The notes under the pieces: generated by a model
Databases searched by the model: none
Told to the model about the DNA's origin: nothing
Seen by the model: only the letters and a program-made list of their open reading frames with translations
Source: Rhodovastum sp963709085
Lineage (GTDB): Bacteria > Pseudomonadota > Alphaproteobacteria > Acetobacterales > Acetobacteraceae
DNA: 64,000 nt
Direction of reading: 5' to 3'
Assembly: GCA_963709085.1 (NCBI GenBank)
Contig: CAVPVB010000007.1
Coordinates: 1,798,001-1,862,000 of the forward strand
Shown here: positions 8,838 through 17,270 of the stretch, in pieces
Position numbering within the stretch: the first letter of the stretch is position 1
Layout: each line of letters begins with the position of its first letter
Translations under genes and position numbers: made by a program

Positions 8838-9046
8838 CCCCGCGGATCTGGCCACGCGATCTGGTCGGCTCCCCCTGAGGCGATAAAGGCACAGGGGCGC
8901 AAGAAGCGAACCGAGGACAACCCAAAATTGTGGCGAACCTGCCACAGCTGTGGCAGACAAAGTCGTTCGCGGCGTCGCCGCGGCGGATCGGCGCCTGCGC
9001 GTCCGGTCCGCCCGCGTCCGGCCCGGCAGCAAATGAGGGTCGAACC

Positions 9047-10459
9047 ATGTTCCTGCGCACCGGTCTCGCCGTCGGCTTCGTCGCCGCCCTTGCGACCAGC
9101 GGTCCCGCATGGGCGGAATCGCGCACGCTCAGCGAGGCGCTGGCCACCGCCTATTCCAACAACCCCTCGTTGCAGGCGGCCCGCGCCCAGTTGCGCTCGG
9201 TGGACGAGAACGTGCCGCAGGCGCTGGCCGGGTGGCGGCCGCAGGTCACCCTGTCGGGCAATGGCGGCTACCAGCAACTCAATACCAAGGAAAGCAGCTT
9301 CAATTCGCTCACCGGCACTAATACCGCTACGAGTTCCAGCAACCTGCTCGGCACCTATACCGGACAGCTCATCGTTACCCAGCCGGTCTGGCGCGGCGGC
9401 CAGACGCGGGCCGGGACCAACCGGGCGGAAAACCAGGTCATGGGCCAGCGCGCCCGCCTGATTGCCGCCGAGGTGCAGGTGTTCAGCGACACCGTTTCCG
9501 CTTTTGTCAGCGTCATTTCCAACCAGCAGGTGCTGACGCTGAACATCAATAACGAGCAGGTGCTGGCGCGCCAGTTGCAGGCCACCAACGACCGCTTCCG
9601 CGTCGGCGAGATCACCCGCACCGACGTGGCCCAGGCCGAGGCGGCGCTGGCCGGCGCCACCGCCACACGCCAGATCGCCGAGGGCAACCTGCAGACCGCA
9701 CGGGCGCAATTCCAGCGCGTGGTGGGCGAGTTGCCCGGGGCGCTGATCGAGCCGCAGCCGCTGCGCCTGCCCGCGCGCACCCTGCAGGAGGCCAAGGCGC
9801 TGGCGGCGGACAACAATCCGAACGTCATTGCCGCGCTGTTCGACGACGCCGCGGCGAAGGACAATTTCGACCTTCAGTACTCGAAGCTGATGCCCAACAT
9901 CAGCATCCAGGGCTCGCTGGCCACGACCAAGGACGTGTCGATCCCGAACTACAGCACCAGGTCGGGCGAGATCGTCGCCGCCGTCACCGTGCCGCTGTAC
10001 CAGGGCGGCTCCGAGTACTCGGCGATCCGCCAGGCCCGCCAGCAGCAGCAGCAGAGCCGCAAGCTGGTCGACGATGCCCGCCGTACCGCCGTGCAGCAGG
10101 TCATCTCCGCCTGGGAGACCTACGACGCGGCCAAGTCGGCCATCGAAAGCACGCGCGTTCAAATCCGCGCCAACGGGATCGCGCTGGAGGGGGTGGAGCG
10201 CGAGGCCATCGTCGGCAGCCGGACCACCCTCGACGTGCTGAACGCCGAGCAATTGCTGCTGAATTCGCGCGTTACCCAGGTGCAGAACCTGGCCAACCTG
10301 GTGAACGCCAGCTACGCCGTGGCCGCTGCCGGCGGGCGCCTGACCGCGCGCGACCTGACTTTGCCGGTGCCGCTGTACGACGAGACAGCCTATTATAACT
10401 CGGTCCGCGATCGCTGGATCGGCACTGGCGATTACGCCACGAGCCAGCCCGCACGGTGA
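9047..10459 (+). CDS. tolC: TolC-family outer-membrane efflux/secretion protein
   Basis: 470-residue outer-membrane channel for type I secretion or RND/ABC efflux. A signal peptide ends at about residue 24 (SGPAWA|ES), followed by the family opening TLSEALATAYSNNPSLQAARAQL. The first repeat contains VWRGGQTRAGTNRAEN. The equatorial region has the long coiled stretches, and the second repeat holds VPLYQGGSEYSAIRQARQQ and the signature REAIVGSRTTLDVLNAEQLLL. Both structural repeats are complete, so the trimeric barrel and tunnel should form. The open frame extends upstream to 8930, but the signal peptide fixes ATG 9047. It lies between a Pcm-like gene and popZ. No periplasmic adaptor or inner-membrane pump is nearby, so the partner is unknown. 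Confidence 0.93.
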   Translation: MFLRTGLAVGFVAALATSGPAWAESRTLSEALATAYSNNPSLQAARAQLRSVDENVPQALAGWRPQVTLSGNGGYQQLNTKESSFNSLTGTNTATSSSNLLGTYTGQLIVTQPVWRGGQTRAGTNRAENQVMGQRARLIAAEVQVFSDTVSAFVSVISNQQVLTLNINNEQVLARQLQATNDRFRVGEITRTDVAQAEAALAGATATRQIAEGNLQTARAQFQRVVGELPGALIEPQPLRLPARTLQEAKALAADNNPNVIAALFDDAAAKDNFDLQYSKLMPNISIQGSLATTKDVSIPNYSTRSGEIVAAVTVPLYQGGSEYSAIRQARQQQQQSRKLVDDARRTAVQQVISAWETYDAAKSAIESTRVQIRANGIALEGVEREAIVGSRTTLDVLNAEQLLLNSRVTQVQNLANLVNASYAVAAAGGRLTARDLTLPVPLYDETAYYNSVRDRWIGTGDYATSQPAR

Positions 10460-10496
10460 TCGCGTACGGGGCAAAGCAGAACACCAGGGTAGCAGT

Positions 10497-11075
10497 ATGA
10501 GCGGTTCCCCCTCTGGCGGCCCGGGTGGTCCGCCGCCTTCCGGTTCAGCCGTCGATCCCTCGATGGAGGATATCCTTGCCTCCATAAGGCGTATCCTGAG
10601 CGAGGACGAAGCCGCCCCCGCGGGTGGGGCGGGGCCTTCCGCCGGACCGGTTCCGGCAGGGGCGTCGCCGCTGCCCGACGATTCCGACGAACCCGACGTG
10701 CTGGCGCTTGATGCCTCCATGCTCGTTGAGGAGCCGGCGGAACGCCGCCAGCCGCAACTGGCAGCGCCAGCCCCTGTGCCGGAGCTGCCCCCGCCTGCCG
10801 TCGCCGTGCCGGATCTGCCGTCCCAGCCTGCCCTCACCGGGCTGGTGGCGCCCGCCGCCGCCGCCGCCGCCGCATCCTCGGTGGGCACGCTGATGCGCAC
10901 GCTGGCCGAGCATCAATCGCTGTCCGTCTATCGCGGTGGCCCCACCCTGGAGGACATCGTGCGCGACGAAATGCGCCCGATTCTGAAGACCTGGCTGGAC
11001 GAGAACCTGCCGCCAATGGTCGAGCGTCTTGTCCGCAGCGAAATCGAACGGGTCGTCGGCCGCTCCACCTCCTGA
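10497..11075 (+). CDS. popZ: PopZ-type polar organizing protein (DUF2497)
   Basis: 192 residues with the PopZ plan: a conserved N-terminal helix (SMEDILASIRRILSEDE), a long Pro/Ala/Glu-rich disordered linker (about 35-125) and a conserved C-terminal multimerisation segment (LEDIVRDEMRPILKTWLDEN then LPPMVERLVRSEIERV). In Caulobacter PopZ forms polar condensates that anchor the ParB-origin complex and cell-cycle kinases. The position between a TolC gene and valS is the usual one in this bacterial group. All family landmarks are present. Confidence 0.93.
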   Translation: MSGSPSGGPGGPPPSGSAVDPSMEDILASIRRILSEDEAAPAGGAGPSAGPVPAGASPLPDDSDEPDVLALDASMLVEEPAERRQPQLAAPAPVPELPPPAVAVPDLPSQPALTGLVAPAAAAAAASSVGTLMRTLAEHQSLSVYRGGPTLEDIVRDEMRPILKTWLDENLPPMVERLVRSEIERVVGRSTS

Positions 11076-11247
11076 ACGCGCGCCCCTCAACGCGCCGGCC
11101 GGCCTGTGCGCCCGATCCGCCGTCACCGCTTGCGCGGCGGTCGAACTTGTGAGTGAAACGCCGCTTATGTGACTGCCGCCATTCCGGCGACACCGGAGCG
11201 TCGCGGGCATTCATTCACGCACTCTCAGCCCGCCAGGCAGACAAACC

Positions 11248-13941
11248 ATGCTGGACAAGACGCATACCCCGGACACCACCGAGACGCGGCTCTACGAGGG
11301 CTGGGAGTCTTCCGGCGCCTTCGCCTGCGACCCCGCGAGCAACGCCGCCCCGTTCACCATCATGATCCCGCCGCCGAACGTCACCGGCAGCCTGCATATG
11401 GGGCATGCGCTGACCTTCACGGTGCAGGACACGCTGATCCGCTGGCGCCGCATGCAGGGGCGCGACGCGCTGTGGCAGCCCGGCACCGACCATGCCGGCA
11501 TCGCCACCCAGATGGTGGTGGAGCGCCTGCTGGCCGAGCAGGGCAGCAGCCGCCAGGCGCTCGGGCGCGAGGGGTTCCTTGACCGGGTGTGGCAATGGAA
11601 GGCGCAATCCGGCGGCACCATCACCCGCCAGTTGCGCCGCCTCGGCGCCTCGCTGGACTGGCCGCGCGAACGCTTCACCATGGACGAGGGGTTGTCCAAG
11701 GCGGTGCGCGAGGTGTTCGTCACGCTGTACCGCCAGGGTCTGATCTATCGCGACCGCCGGCTGGTGAACTGGGACCCGCAGTTCCACTCCGCCATTTCCG
11801 ACCTCGAAGTCGAAAGCCGGGAGGTGCGCGGCAATCTCTGGCACATAAAATACCCGATCGAGGGCGCACCCGACCGTTTCATCACCGTCGCCACCACGCG
11901 GCCGGAAACCATGCTCGGCGACACCGCGGTGGCGGTGCATCCCACCGATGCCCGGTTCGCCGATCTGGTCGGAAAATTCGCCATTCTGCCGCTGATCGGC
12001 CGGCGCATTCCGATCATCGCCGACGAATATTCCGACCCGGAAAAAGGCACCGGCGCGGTGAAGATCACGCCGGCCCACGATTTCAACGATTTTGCCGTGG
12101 GCCAGCGGCACGATCTGCCGATGCCGTCCATCCTCGACCGCGAAGCCCGGGTGACGCTCGCGGAAATCACTGACACGCTGGCCGCGGTGCCCGGTGTGGC
12201 CGATCCTGATTTCGTGCGCTCGCTGGAAGGCCAGGACCGCTTCGCCGCCCGCGGCGCGATCGTGGCGAAGCTGGAGGAACTGGGTCTGCTGGCACAGACC
12301 GACCCGCACACCCATCAGGTGCCGCACGGCGACCGCTCCGGCGTGCCGATCGAGCCGCGACTGACCGTGCAATGGTACTGCAACGCCGCGGTGCTGGCCA
12401 AGCCGGCGATCGAGGCGGTCGAGCAGGGCCGGACGAAATTCGTGCCCCAGCAATGGGAGAACACGTTCTTCGCCTGGATGCGCGACATCCAGCCCTGGTG
12501 CATCAGCCGCCAGCTCTGGTGGGGCCACCGCATCCCCGCCTGGTACGGCCCGGATGGCGAGGTGTTCGTCGAAAAGACCGAGGAAGAGGCGAAAGCCGCC
12601 GCGCTGGCCCATTACGGGCGCGCCGAAGACCTGACCCGCGACGACGACGTGCTGGATACCTGGTTTTCCTCCGCCCTCTGGCCGTTCTCCACCCTCGGCT
12701 GGCCGGAGCCGACGCCGGAAGTCGCGCGCTACTACCCGGGCGACGTGCTGGTCACCGGCTTCGACATCATCTTCTTCTGGGTCGCCCGGATGATGATGAT
12801 GGGGCTGCACTTCATGGGCGACGTGCCGTTCCGCACCGTCTACATCCACGGCTTGGTGCGCGACGAGCGCGGCCAGAAGATGAGCAAGTCCAAGGGCAAC
12901 GTCATCGACCCGCTGGAGCTGATCGACCGCTTCGGCGCCGACGCCCTGCGCTTCACCATCTGCGCCCTGACCGGCCCCGGCCGCGACATCAAGCTCGGCC
13001 CGGCCCGGGTGGAAAGCCAGCGCAGCTTTGTCACCAAGCTGTGGAACGCGGCGCGGTTCTGCGAAATGAACGGGGTCGCGCCCGACCCGGCCTTCGACCC
13101 GTCGCAGGCCACCCTGCCGCTGACCCGCTGGATTCTGGACGCGACGTCAGCGGCGGTGGCGGAGGCGACGGCGGCTTTGGAGGCCTACCGGTTCGACGAA
13201 TATGCCGCCGCCGGCTATCGTTTCATCTGGAACACCTTCTGCGACTGGTTCGTCGAGTTCGCCAAGCCGGCATTTGCCGACACCGGCAGCGCCGAGGCGG
13301 CGGAAGTGCGGCGAACCGCCGCGTATGTGCTGGGGGTGGTGCTGCGCCTGCTGCATCCGGTGATGCCGTTCGTCACCGAGGAATTGTGGGACCGCCTCGG
13401 CTACGGCGCGGCCTGCAGCCTGATCCGTGCCCCCTGGCCCGAACCCTTCGCCGTGCCCGAAGCCGCCGCCGCGCGGGCCGAACTGGACTGGGTGGTGCGG
13501 CTGGTGAGCGAAGTGCGCACGGTGCGCGCGGAGATGAACGTGCCGCCCTCGGTCAAGGCGCCCTTGCTTCTGAAGGACGCGGCGCCCGAAACGCTGGCGC
13601 GTGGCCATCGCTGGTTCGATGCGATCGCCCGGCTGGCACGGGCCGCCTCGCTGGAGGCGCTGCAAGGCGAGGTGCCGCGCGGCGCTGCGCAGGCGGTGGT
13701 GGACGAGGCGACGGTGGTGATCCCGCTCGCCGAGCTGATCGATCTCGCCGCCGAGCGGGCGCGGCTGCAGAAGGAGCGCGCCCGCGCTGCCGGCGAGGCG
13801 GAGAAGGTCGAGAAGAAACTTTCCAATCCCGACTTCGTGGCCCGCGCCAAGGAGGAGGTGGTGGAGGAGAATCGGGAGCGCCTGCAGGCGGCTCAGGCGG
13901 AGATTGCCCGGCTGGAGGCGGCGCTGGGGCGGATTGTGTGA
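11248..13941 (+). CDS. valS: valyl-tRNA synthetase
   Basis: 897-residue class I aminoacyl-tRNA synthetase that charges tRNA-Val. The HIGH-type motif is PPNVTGSLHMGHAL near residue 42. The editing (CP1) domain with TTRPETMLGDTAVAVHP follows, then the KMSKS loop (544-548, GQKMSKSKGN). The anticodon-binding domain comes next, and a C-terminal coiled coil typical of ValS arms (AERARLQKERARAAGEAEKV). The length is normal and all motifs are intact. ATG 11248 gives the expected short leader MLDKTHTPDTTETRLYEGWE. The stop runs directly into a dispersed repeat. Confidence 0.98.
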   Translation: MLDKTHTPDTTETRLYEGWESSGAFACDPASNAAPFTIMIPPPNVTGSLHMGHALTFTVQDTLIRWRRMQGRDALWQPGTDHAGIATQMVVERLLAEQGSSRQALGREGFLDRVWQWKAQSGGTITRQLRRLGASLDWPRERFTMDEGLSKAVREVFVTLYRQGLIYRDRRLVNWDPQFHSAISDLEVESREVRGNLWHIKYPIEGAPDRFITVATTRPETMLGDTAVAVHPTDARFADLVGKFAILPLIGRRIPIIADEYSDPEKGTGAVKITPAHDFNDFAVGQRHDLPMPSILDREARVTLAEITDTLAAVPGVADPDFVRSLEGQDRFAARGAIVAKLEELGLLAQTDPHTHQVPHGDRSGVPIEPRLTVQWYCNAAVLAKPAIEAVEQGRTKFVPQQWENTFFAWMRDIQPWCISRQLWWGHRIPAWYGPDGEVFVEKTEEEAKAAALAHYGRAEDLTRDDDVLDTWFSSALWPFSTLGWPEPTPEVARYYPGDVLVTGFDIIFFWVARMMMMGLHFMGDVPFRTVYIHGLVRDERGQKMSKSKGNVIDPLELIDRFGADALRFTICALTGPGRDIKLGPARVESQRSFVTKLWNAARFCEMNGVAPDPAFDPSQATLPLTRWILDATSAAVAEATAALEAYRFDEYAAAGYRFIWNTFCDWFVEFAKPAFADTGSAEAAEVRRTAAYVLGVVLRLLHPVMPFVTEELWDRLGYGAACSLIRAPWPEPFAVPEAAAARAELDWVVRLVSEVRTVRAEMNVPPSVKAPLLLKDAAPETLARGHRWFDAIARLARAASLEALQGEVPRGAAQAVVDEATVVIPLAELIDLAAERARLQKERARAAGEAEKVEKKLSNPDFVARAKEEVVEENRERLQAAQAEIARLEAALGRIV

Positions 13942-14022
13942 AGGAAGGCCAGGGCTCTGCCCTGGACCCGCCAAGGGCCGAGAGGCCCCTGGACCCCGCT
14001 CCTTTACCGAATGGGTTCTAAG
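13941..14022 (+). repeat. dispersed intergenic repeat, copy A left half (interrupted by the IS)
   Basis: Starts at the valS stop with GAAGGAAGGCCAGGGCTCTG, contains the internal palindrome CCAGGGCTCTGCCCTGG and reads on to AATGGGTTCTAAG. The matching right half resumes at 15907 beyond the insertion sequence. The uninterrupted arrangement is seen at 47041-47274. Confidence 0.8.
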
Positions 14023-14094
14023 CTCGGCTTTCCGCCGTCGGTTTCTTGAGCGTACCGGTTTGGCAGAGTGCCGTGGAACGGACAACTGGAGTCG

Positions 14095-15492
14095 TCAGGC
14101 GGCGTAGCACACGGTCTCGACGAGACTCTGCAGGAGAGTCGTGGGAATTTCGATGACGTCCTTGCCTGGCCGGGACATCGAAAAATGCGGTGGGCACCAA
14201 AGTGCCCGGCGGACGGCGGCGATGGCGTCGCTGAAGGTGGGTTCCTGCTTGGCATACCAGGCGGCCCCGCGCGGGCGCAGGGCGGTAGCCTGCGCTGCCA
14301 TCAACTCGCCGGCCCACAGCGTCACCAGCGAGAACAACCCGAGCAGCGCCGGCGTGGTGCGCAGGATGGCCTGGTCCGACCATTGCCGCTGGGTCTCGAC
14401 GCCGAGATGGCGGCGGACTTCCTGAAACGTCGTCTCGACGCGCCACCGCGAGACGAAGCAGCCCAGGATCTCCGCCGGTGTGTCGTCGAGGTTGGTGCTG
14501 AGGAAGGCCTGCGGCTCGCGCTGGCCGGACGGATCGCGCACCAGCACCCAGCGGAGCGGCGCCGGCGGCAGGCCGGCATGGTACCAGACCGCGGTGCCGG
14601 AGACGATTTCGACCAGCCGGGTCTCGCCACCATACCAGTCGGTCACCTGCAGCTTGGTCCAGACGGTTGCCGGGTTCGCCAGCACGGCGCTGAGCTTGGG
14701 CAGAGGCTTGCCTTTCAGCGCCGGCCGGCCGCGCTGGCCGGGCGGGCGCGGCAGGGCCGGCGCGAACAGGTTGGCATCGAGCCGCAGGCGGGTGATCAGA
14801 CGGACGCGGCGGCGGACCGCGGCGATCAGTTCGAGGGTGGCGAAGCTGCTGTCGCCGGCGATGGCGATGCGGCGGTCGGGCAGCCAGCGCCTTGTCTGCA
14901 GGATCGCCTGGATCGCCCAGCGGGTCAGCGGCTTGTGGCGCCGGCCCCGCTTCTCGTTGCAGCGCTGCGATGGCGCCAGGATGGTCAGGAACGGCAGCGC
15001 CCAGCGCCGCTTCGCCCACGGCACCGGCAGCACCACCATCAACGACAGCCAGCGCAGGCCGCTGGTTTTGACGAAGAAGCCGCGCGAGGACCGCACCGGA
15101 TCGCGGTAGATGCCGCGGGCCGCGATGTTCGGCCCCCAGCGCCGCTCGATGGTGTCGTCGATGCCGATCACCACCTCACCGGTCGGCAGCAAGGCGTCGA
15201 GCAGGTGGATGAGCAGTCTGCGCGCCAGGGCGTGCGAATTCCAACGCGCCTGGCTCAGGACTTCGTGGAAGCGGCCGAAGCTCGGCTGGTCGGCCAGCCC
15301 CATCACCCGCAGGGCGGCGCTGACCGTCCGCTGGCTTGGTGCCAACACCGCGCCGGCGACCAGGACCAGCACGCGCTGCCAGACCGGCGCGGTGAAACAG
15401 TCGCGGAACGGCGCCAGCCAGCTGGCCAGCAGGGACGGCACGGGGAGAGTGCCGGGGGAAACGGGGGCGGCGGGGGTGCGATCGGGCGTCAT
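14095..15492 (-). CDS. DDE transposase, IS701 family (DDE_5 type)
   Basis: 465-residue transposase with the three catalytic acids in family context: Asp112/113 in VVIGIDDTIERRWG, Asp214 in IAIAGDSSFATLEL and Glu353 in SRWRVETTFQEVRRHLGVE. Further family marks are RGIYRDPVRSSRGFF and the C-terminal region. The frame is intact, so the element may be active. The open frame continues upstream to 15666, but the ATG at 15492 (MTPDRTPAAP) is the likely start: the longer version would cross the divergent gene's promoter and start codon. The stop is 72 bases from the IS left end. Confidence 0.93.
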   Translation of the reverse strand: MTPDRTPAAPVSPGTLPVPSLLASWLAPFRDCFTAPVWQRVLVLVAGAVLAPSQRTVSAALRVMGLADQPSFGRFHEVLSQARWNSHALARRLLIHLLDALLPTGEVVIGIDDTIERRWGPNIAARGIYRDPVRSSRGFFVKTSGLRWLSLMVVLPVPWAKRRWALPFLTILAPSQRCNEKRGRRHKPLTRWAIQAILQTRRWLPDRRIAIAGDSSFATLELIAAVRRRVRLITRLRLDANLFAPALPRPPGQRGRPALKGKPLPKLSAVLANPATVWTKLQVTDWYGGETRLVEIVSGTAVWYHAGLPPAPLRWVLVRDPSGQREPQAFLSTNLDDTPAEILGCFVSRWRVETTFQEVRRHLGVETQRQWSDQAILRTTPALLGLFSLVTLWAGELMAAQATALRPRGAAWYAKQEPTFSDAIAAVRRALWCPPHFSMSRPGKDVIEIPTTLLQSLVETVCYAA

Positions 15493-15592
15493 CGAATCCG
15501 TAAATCGAACGACGCCGGTGGCGCAAGCCGCGCCGTGGCGCCGCTCATCCGCGGCGATGCGCCGTCCCCGGGCCACCGATAATATAGTGAGC

Positions 15593-15874
15593 ATGACCGA
15601 CGGCATCGTCCAGCGCATCGAGCGATTTACCTTCAGCCGCGGCGCCGTGCTGGTCGAGCGCCGCAACCGCGGCTACTCGCTCTACCACGCCGCCTCCGGG
15701 GCGCCGGTCGCACGCCTGCGCCCGAACGCCGACAACGATCGCGTCGAGGTGCTCTACTGGTCACTCGGGAAGGAACGCTGGTCACCCACCGGCCCGTTCG
15801 GCCGCACCGTCCTGCCGCTCGAAGACGCCCTCCGCTTCATCGCCACCGAGGATATCTTCTGGGCGCTGATCTGA
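15593..15874 (+). CDS. conserved small protein carried within the insertion sequence
   Basis: 93 residues, MTDGIVQRIERFTFSRGAVL then RGYSLYHAASGAPVARLRPN, ending VLPLEDALRFIATEDIFWAL. No enzyme motif or membrane segment is visible; the pattern suggests a compact alpha/beta fold. It is transcribed away from the transposase across a 100-bp gap and ends 32 bases inside the IS right terminal repeat, so it moves with the element. I recall similar proteins beside transposases in related bacteria. Function unknown: it could regulate transposition or be a passenger. Confidence 0.75.
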   Translation: MTDGIVQRIERFTFSRGAVLVERRNRGYSLYHAASGAPVARLRPNADNDRVEVLYWSLGKERWSPTGPFGRTVLPLEDALRFIATEDIFWALI

Positions 15875-15906
15875 TGCGCCCGCGGAATCACCGACGGAAA
15901 GTCGAG

Positions 15907-15958
15907 CTAAGGGCTCCGCCCTTAGCGGGTCCAGGGCAGAGCCCTGGCCTTCCTTACC
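15907..15958 (+). repeat. dispersed intergenic repeat, copy A right half
   Basis: CTAAGGGCTCCGCCCTTAGC forms one palindrome, and CCAGGGCAGAGCCCTGG followed by CCTTCCTTACC forms the next. This is the right end of the composite repeat split by the IS. The first five bases are the target duplication. Confidence 0.8.
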
Positions 15959-16138
15959 GCAGCGCGCGCGGCACCTCTGACATTTCTCCCGTGGCCCTCA
16001 GCCTGCACAGCTCCTATCTGTGGTAGCTGCATCGCTTTCTTCCTGCCATCCGCGTCTTTGAGGGTCGTCCAAGGGGATTTTGGCAGCCGACATCAGCAGC
16101 CCGGCGGTCCCGCGGGGCGCGAATGATAAGGATATTTC

Positions 16139-16324
16139 ATGACCCAAACCCAGGCGAAAGCCGACAGTTCTATCGCCGCCGCCAAGGTCGAGGAGGAAAT
16201 CGCCTATCTCGCCAAGCGGTATCGCGTGACGCCTGCGATCGTGCGGGAGATCATCCGTCGGGTGGGCTCCAGCGAGCGCGGTGCGGTCGAGCGCGAAATC
16301 CAGCGCGGCAAGGCCAGGCGGTAG
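16139..16324 (+). CDS. DUF3606-like small protein
   Basis: 61 residues: a charged N-terminal helix, then EEIAYLAKRYRVTPAIVREIIRRVGSSERGAVEREI. The pattern of an acidic helix, a 'cell/ygvs' step and a helix ending VGSS matches the small DUF3606 family of unknown role. It has no membrane segment. ATG at 16139 follows GATAAGGATATTTC, a usable ribosome-binding site. The next gene follows 11 bases after the stop on the same strand. Confidence 0.7.
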   Translation: MTQTQAKADSSIAAAKVEEEIAYLAKRYRVTPAIVREIIRRVGSSERGAVEREIQRGKARR

Positions 16325-16335
16325 GTGTCTTCGGC

Positions 16336-16662
16336 ATGGACAGGAATGAACTGACGGCGTGGGCGCTGGCGAATGGCTGGCAGCTCATGGCCGGCTGCCC
16401 GAGCCTGACCAAGCCGTCGTCGCCCAAGGAGGCCATCGTGCGGATGGTCCTCAAGGCGACGGTGGTAAATATCGAGGCCAAGAAGCCGGCCGGAAAATGG
16501 GAGAAGATTTCCGGCGCGGCCTATGGCCAGGTGGAGCCTGATCCTGAGAGCGGGCTGCCACGTGGCCTTGGCCTCGAAATCATTCCCGGCTTCACCATGC
16601 TGATGCGCGAGAACAAGGACCGCCAGGTATTCGCCCGGATGACGGGCACGCCGAGCGATTGA
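16336..16662 (+). CDS. hypothetical protein (108 aa)
   Basis: Begins MDRNELTAWALANGWQLMAG, a compact helical segment, then KPSSPKEAIVRMVLKATVVN, and ends in a beta-rich stretch (LGLEIIPGFTMLMRENKDRQ). No family is recognised. The first 35 residues look like a type II HicA/YcfA-like strand-helix start, but no catalytic His is visible. It is coupled to the DUF3606-like gene 11 bases upstream and converges on the DUF6481 gene. Confidence 0.6.
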   Translation: MDRNELTAWALANGWQLMAGCPSLTKPSSPKEAIVRMVLKATVVNIEAKKPAGKWEKISGAAYGQVEPDPESGLPRGLGLEIIPGFTMLMRENKDRQVFARMTGTPSD

Positions 16663-16674
16663 CCCCCCGCGCGA

Positions 16675-17106
16675 TTAACGACGCGCCTTGCGGGCGGCGT
16701 AGCGGGCGTCGCGGGCGGCCTTCTGCTCGGCCGCCAGGGCGATCGCACGGGCTTTCTTGTCTTCGTCCAGGGCGGCGGAGCGGGCCAGCATATCGGCTTC
16801 CGCGGCGCGGGCCTGCCGGGCGGCTTCCGCCTGCCGGGCGGCTTCCTCGCGGGCCTTGGCTTTTTCAGCCGCGGCTTGCGCGGCACGTTCGGCTTCCTGA
16901 CGTGCCAGTTCCGCCTCGCGGGCGGCCTTGCGCTCGGCGATGCGGGCGTCGCGCGCCTCGGCAATCGCTTTCTGCGCGGCCAGGCGTTCGAGCACGGCAG
17001 GATCATCAGGTCCGGGCTGGGCACGGAACTTTTCCATCGCGGCTTTGCGGGCGTTTGCCGCCGTGGTCAGCCGATCACCAAAATTATCGTATTTGCGAGC
17101 ATTCAT
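16675..17106 (-). CDS. DUF6481-type Ala/Arg/Glu-rich helical protein
   Basis: 143 residues dominated by a long, highly charged helix or coiled coil (repeated A-R-x-A-E patterns from about 45 to 140) after a distinct N-terminal segment MNARKYDNFGDRLTTAANAR that defines the family. It has no signal peptide or membrane segment. Such short proteins are found across alphaproteobacteria, role unknown. Its stop is 12 bases from that of the convergent gene on the other strand. Confidence 0.8.
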   Translation of the reverse strand: MNARKYDNFGDRLTTAANARKAAMEKFRAQPGPDDPAVLERLAAQKAIAEARDARIAERKAAREAELARQEAERAAQAAAEKAKAREEAARQAEAARQARAAEADMLARSAALDEDKKARAIALAAEQKAARDARYAARKARR

Positions 17107-17270
17107 CGTTTTATCTTACCGAAAATGACCGTCCGCGCATAGCCAGAGTGGTGCATGGCAGCGTGGTGCATGGCAGCCGGTCCTGACCTGACCATTTTTC
17201 CGGCCGGGTATCCCCCCGGAGCGGGCCGGTCAAGCTTTTCCCTGTGTTGACGCCGCCGCGGGCGGGCGCA

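Larger units (their letters stand above)
14023..15906. mobile_element. complete IS701-like insertion sequence with a passenger gene
   Basis: 1,884-bp element. The left end reads CTCGGCTTTCCGCCGTCGGT and the inverted right end CTCGACTTTCCGTCGGT: 16 of 17 bases match once a 3-bp insertion in the left end is allowed. The element is flanked by CTAAG at 14018-14022 and 15907-15911, a probable 5-bp target duplication. Because the target resembles the IS ends, a 3-bp TAA duplication fits equally well. Joining the flanks recreates the sequence GGGTTCTAAGGGCTCCGCCC found uninterrupted near 47213. It holds a minus-strand transposase and a divergent 93-residue gene. Confidence 0.85.

Noticed and set aside
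8603..10900. 765-codon minus-strand frame across tolC and popZ
   Set aside because: It spans two genuine plus-strand genes and an intergenic region, and its translation is low-complexity.
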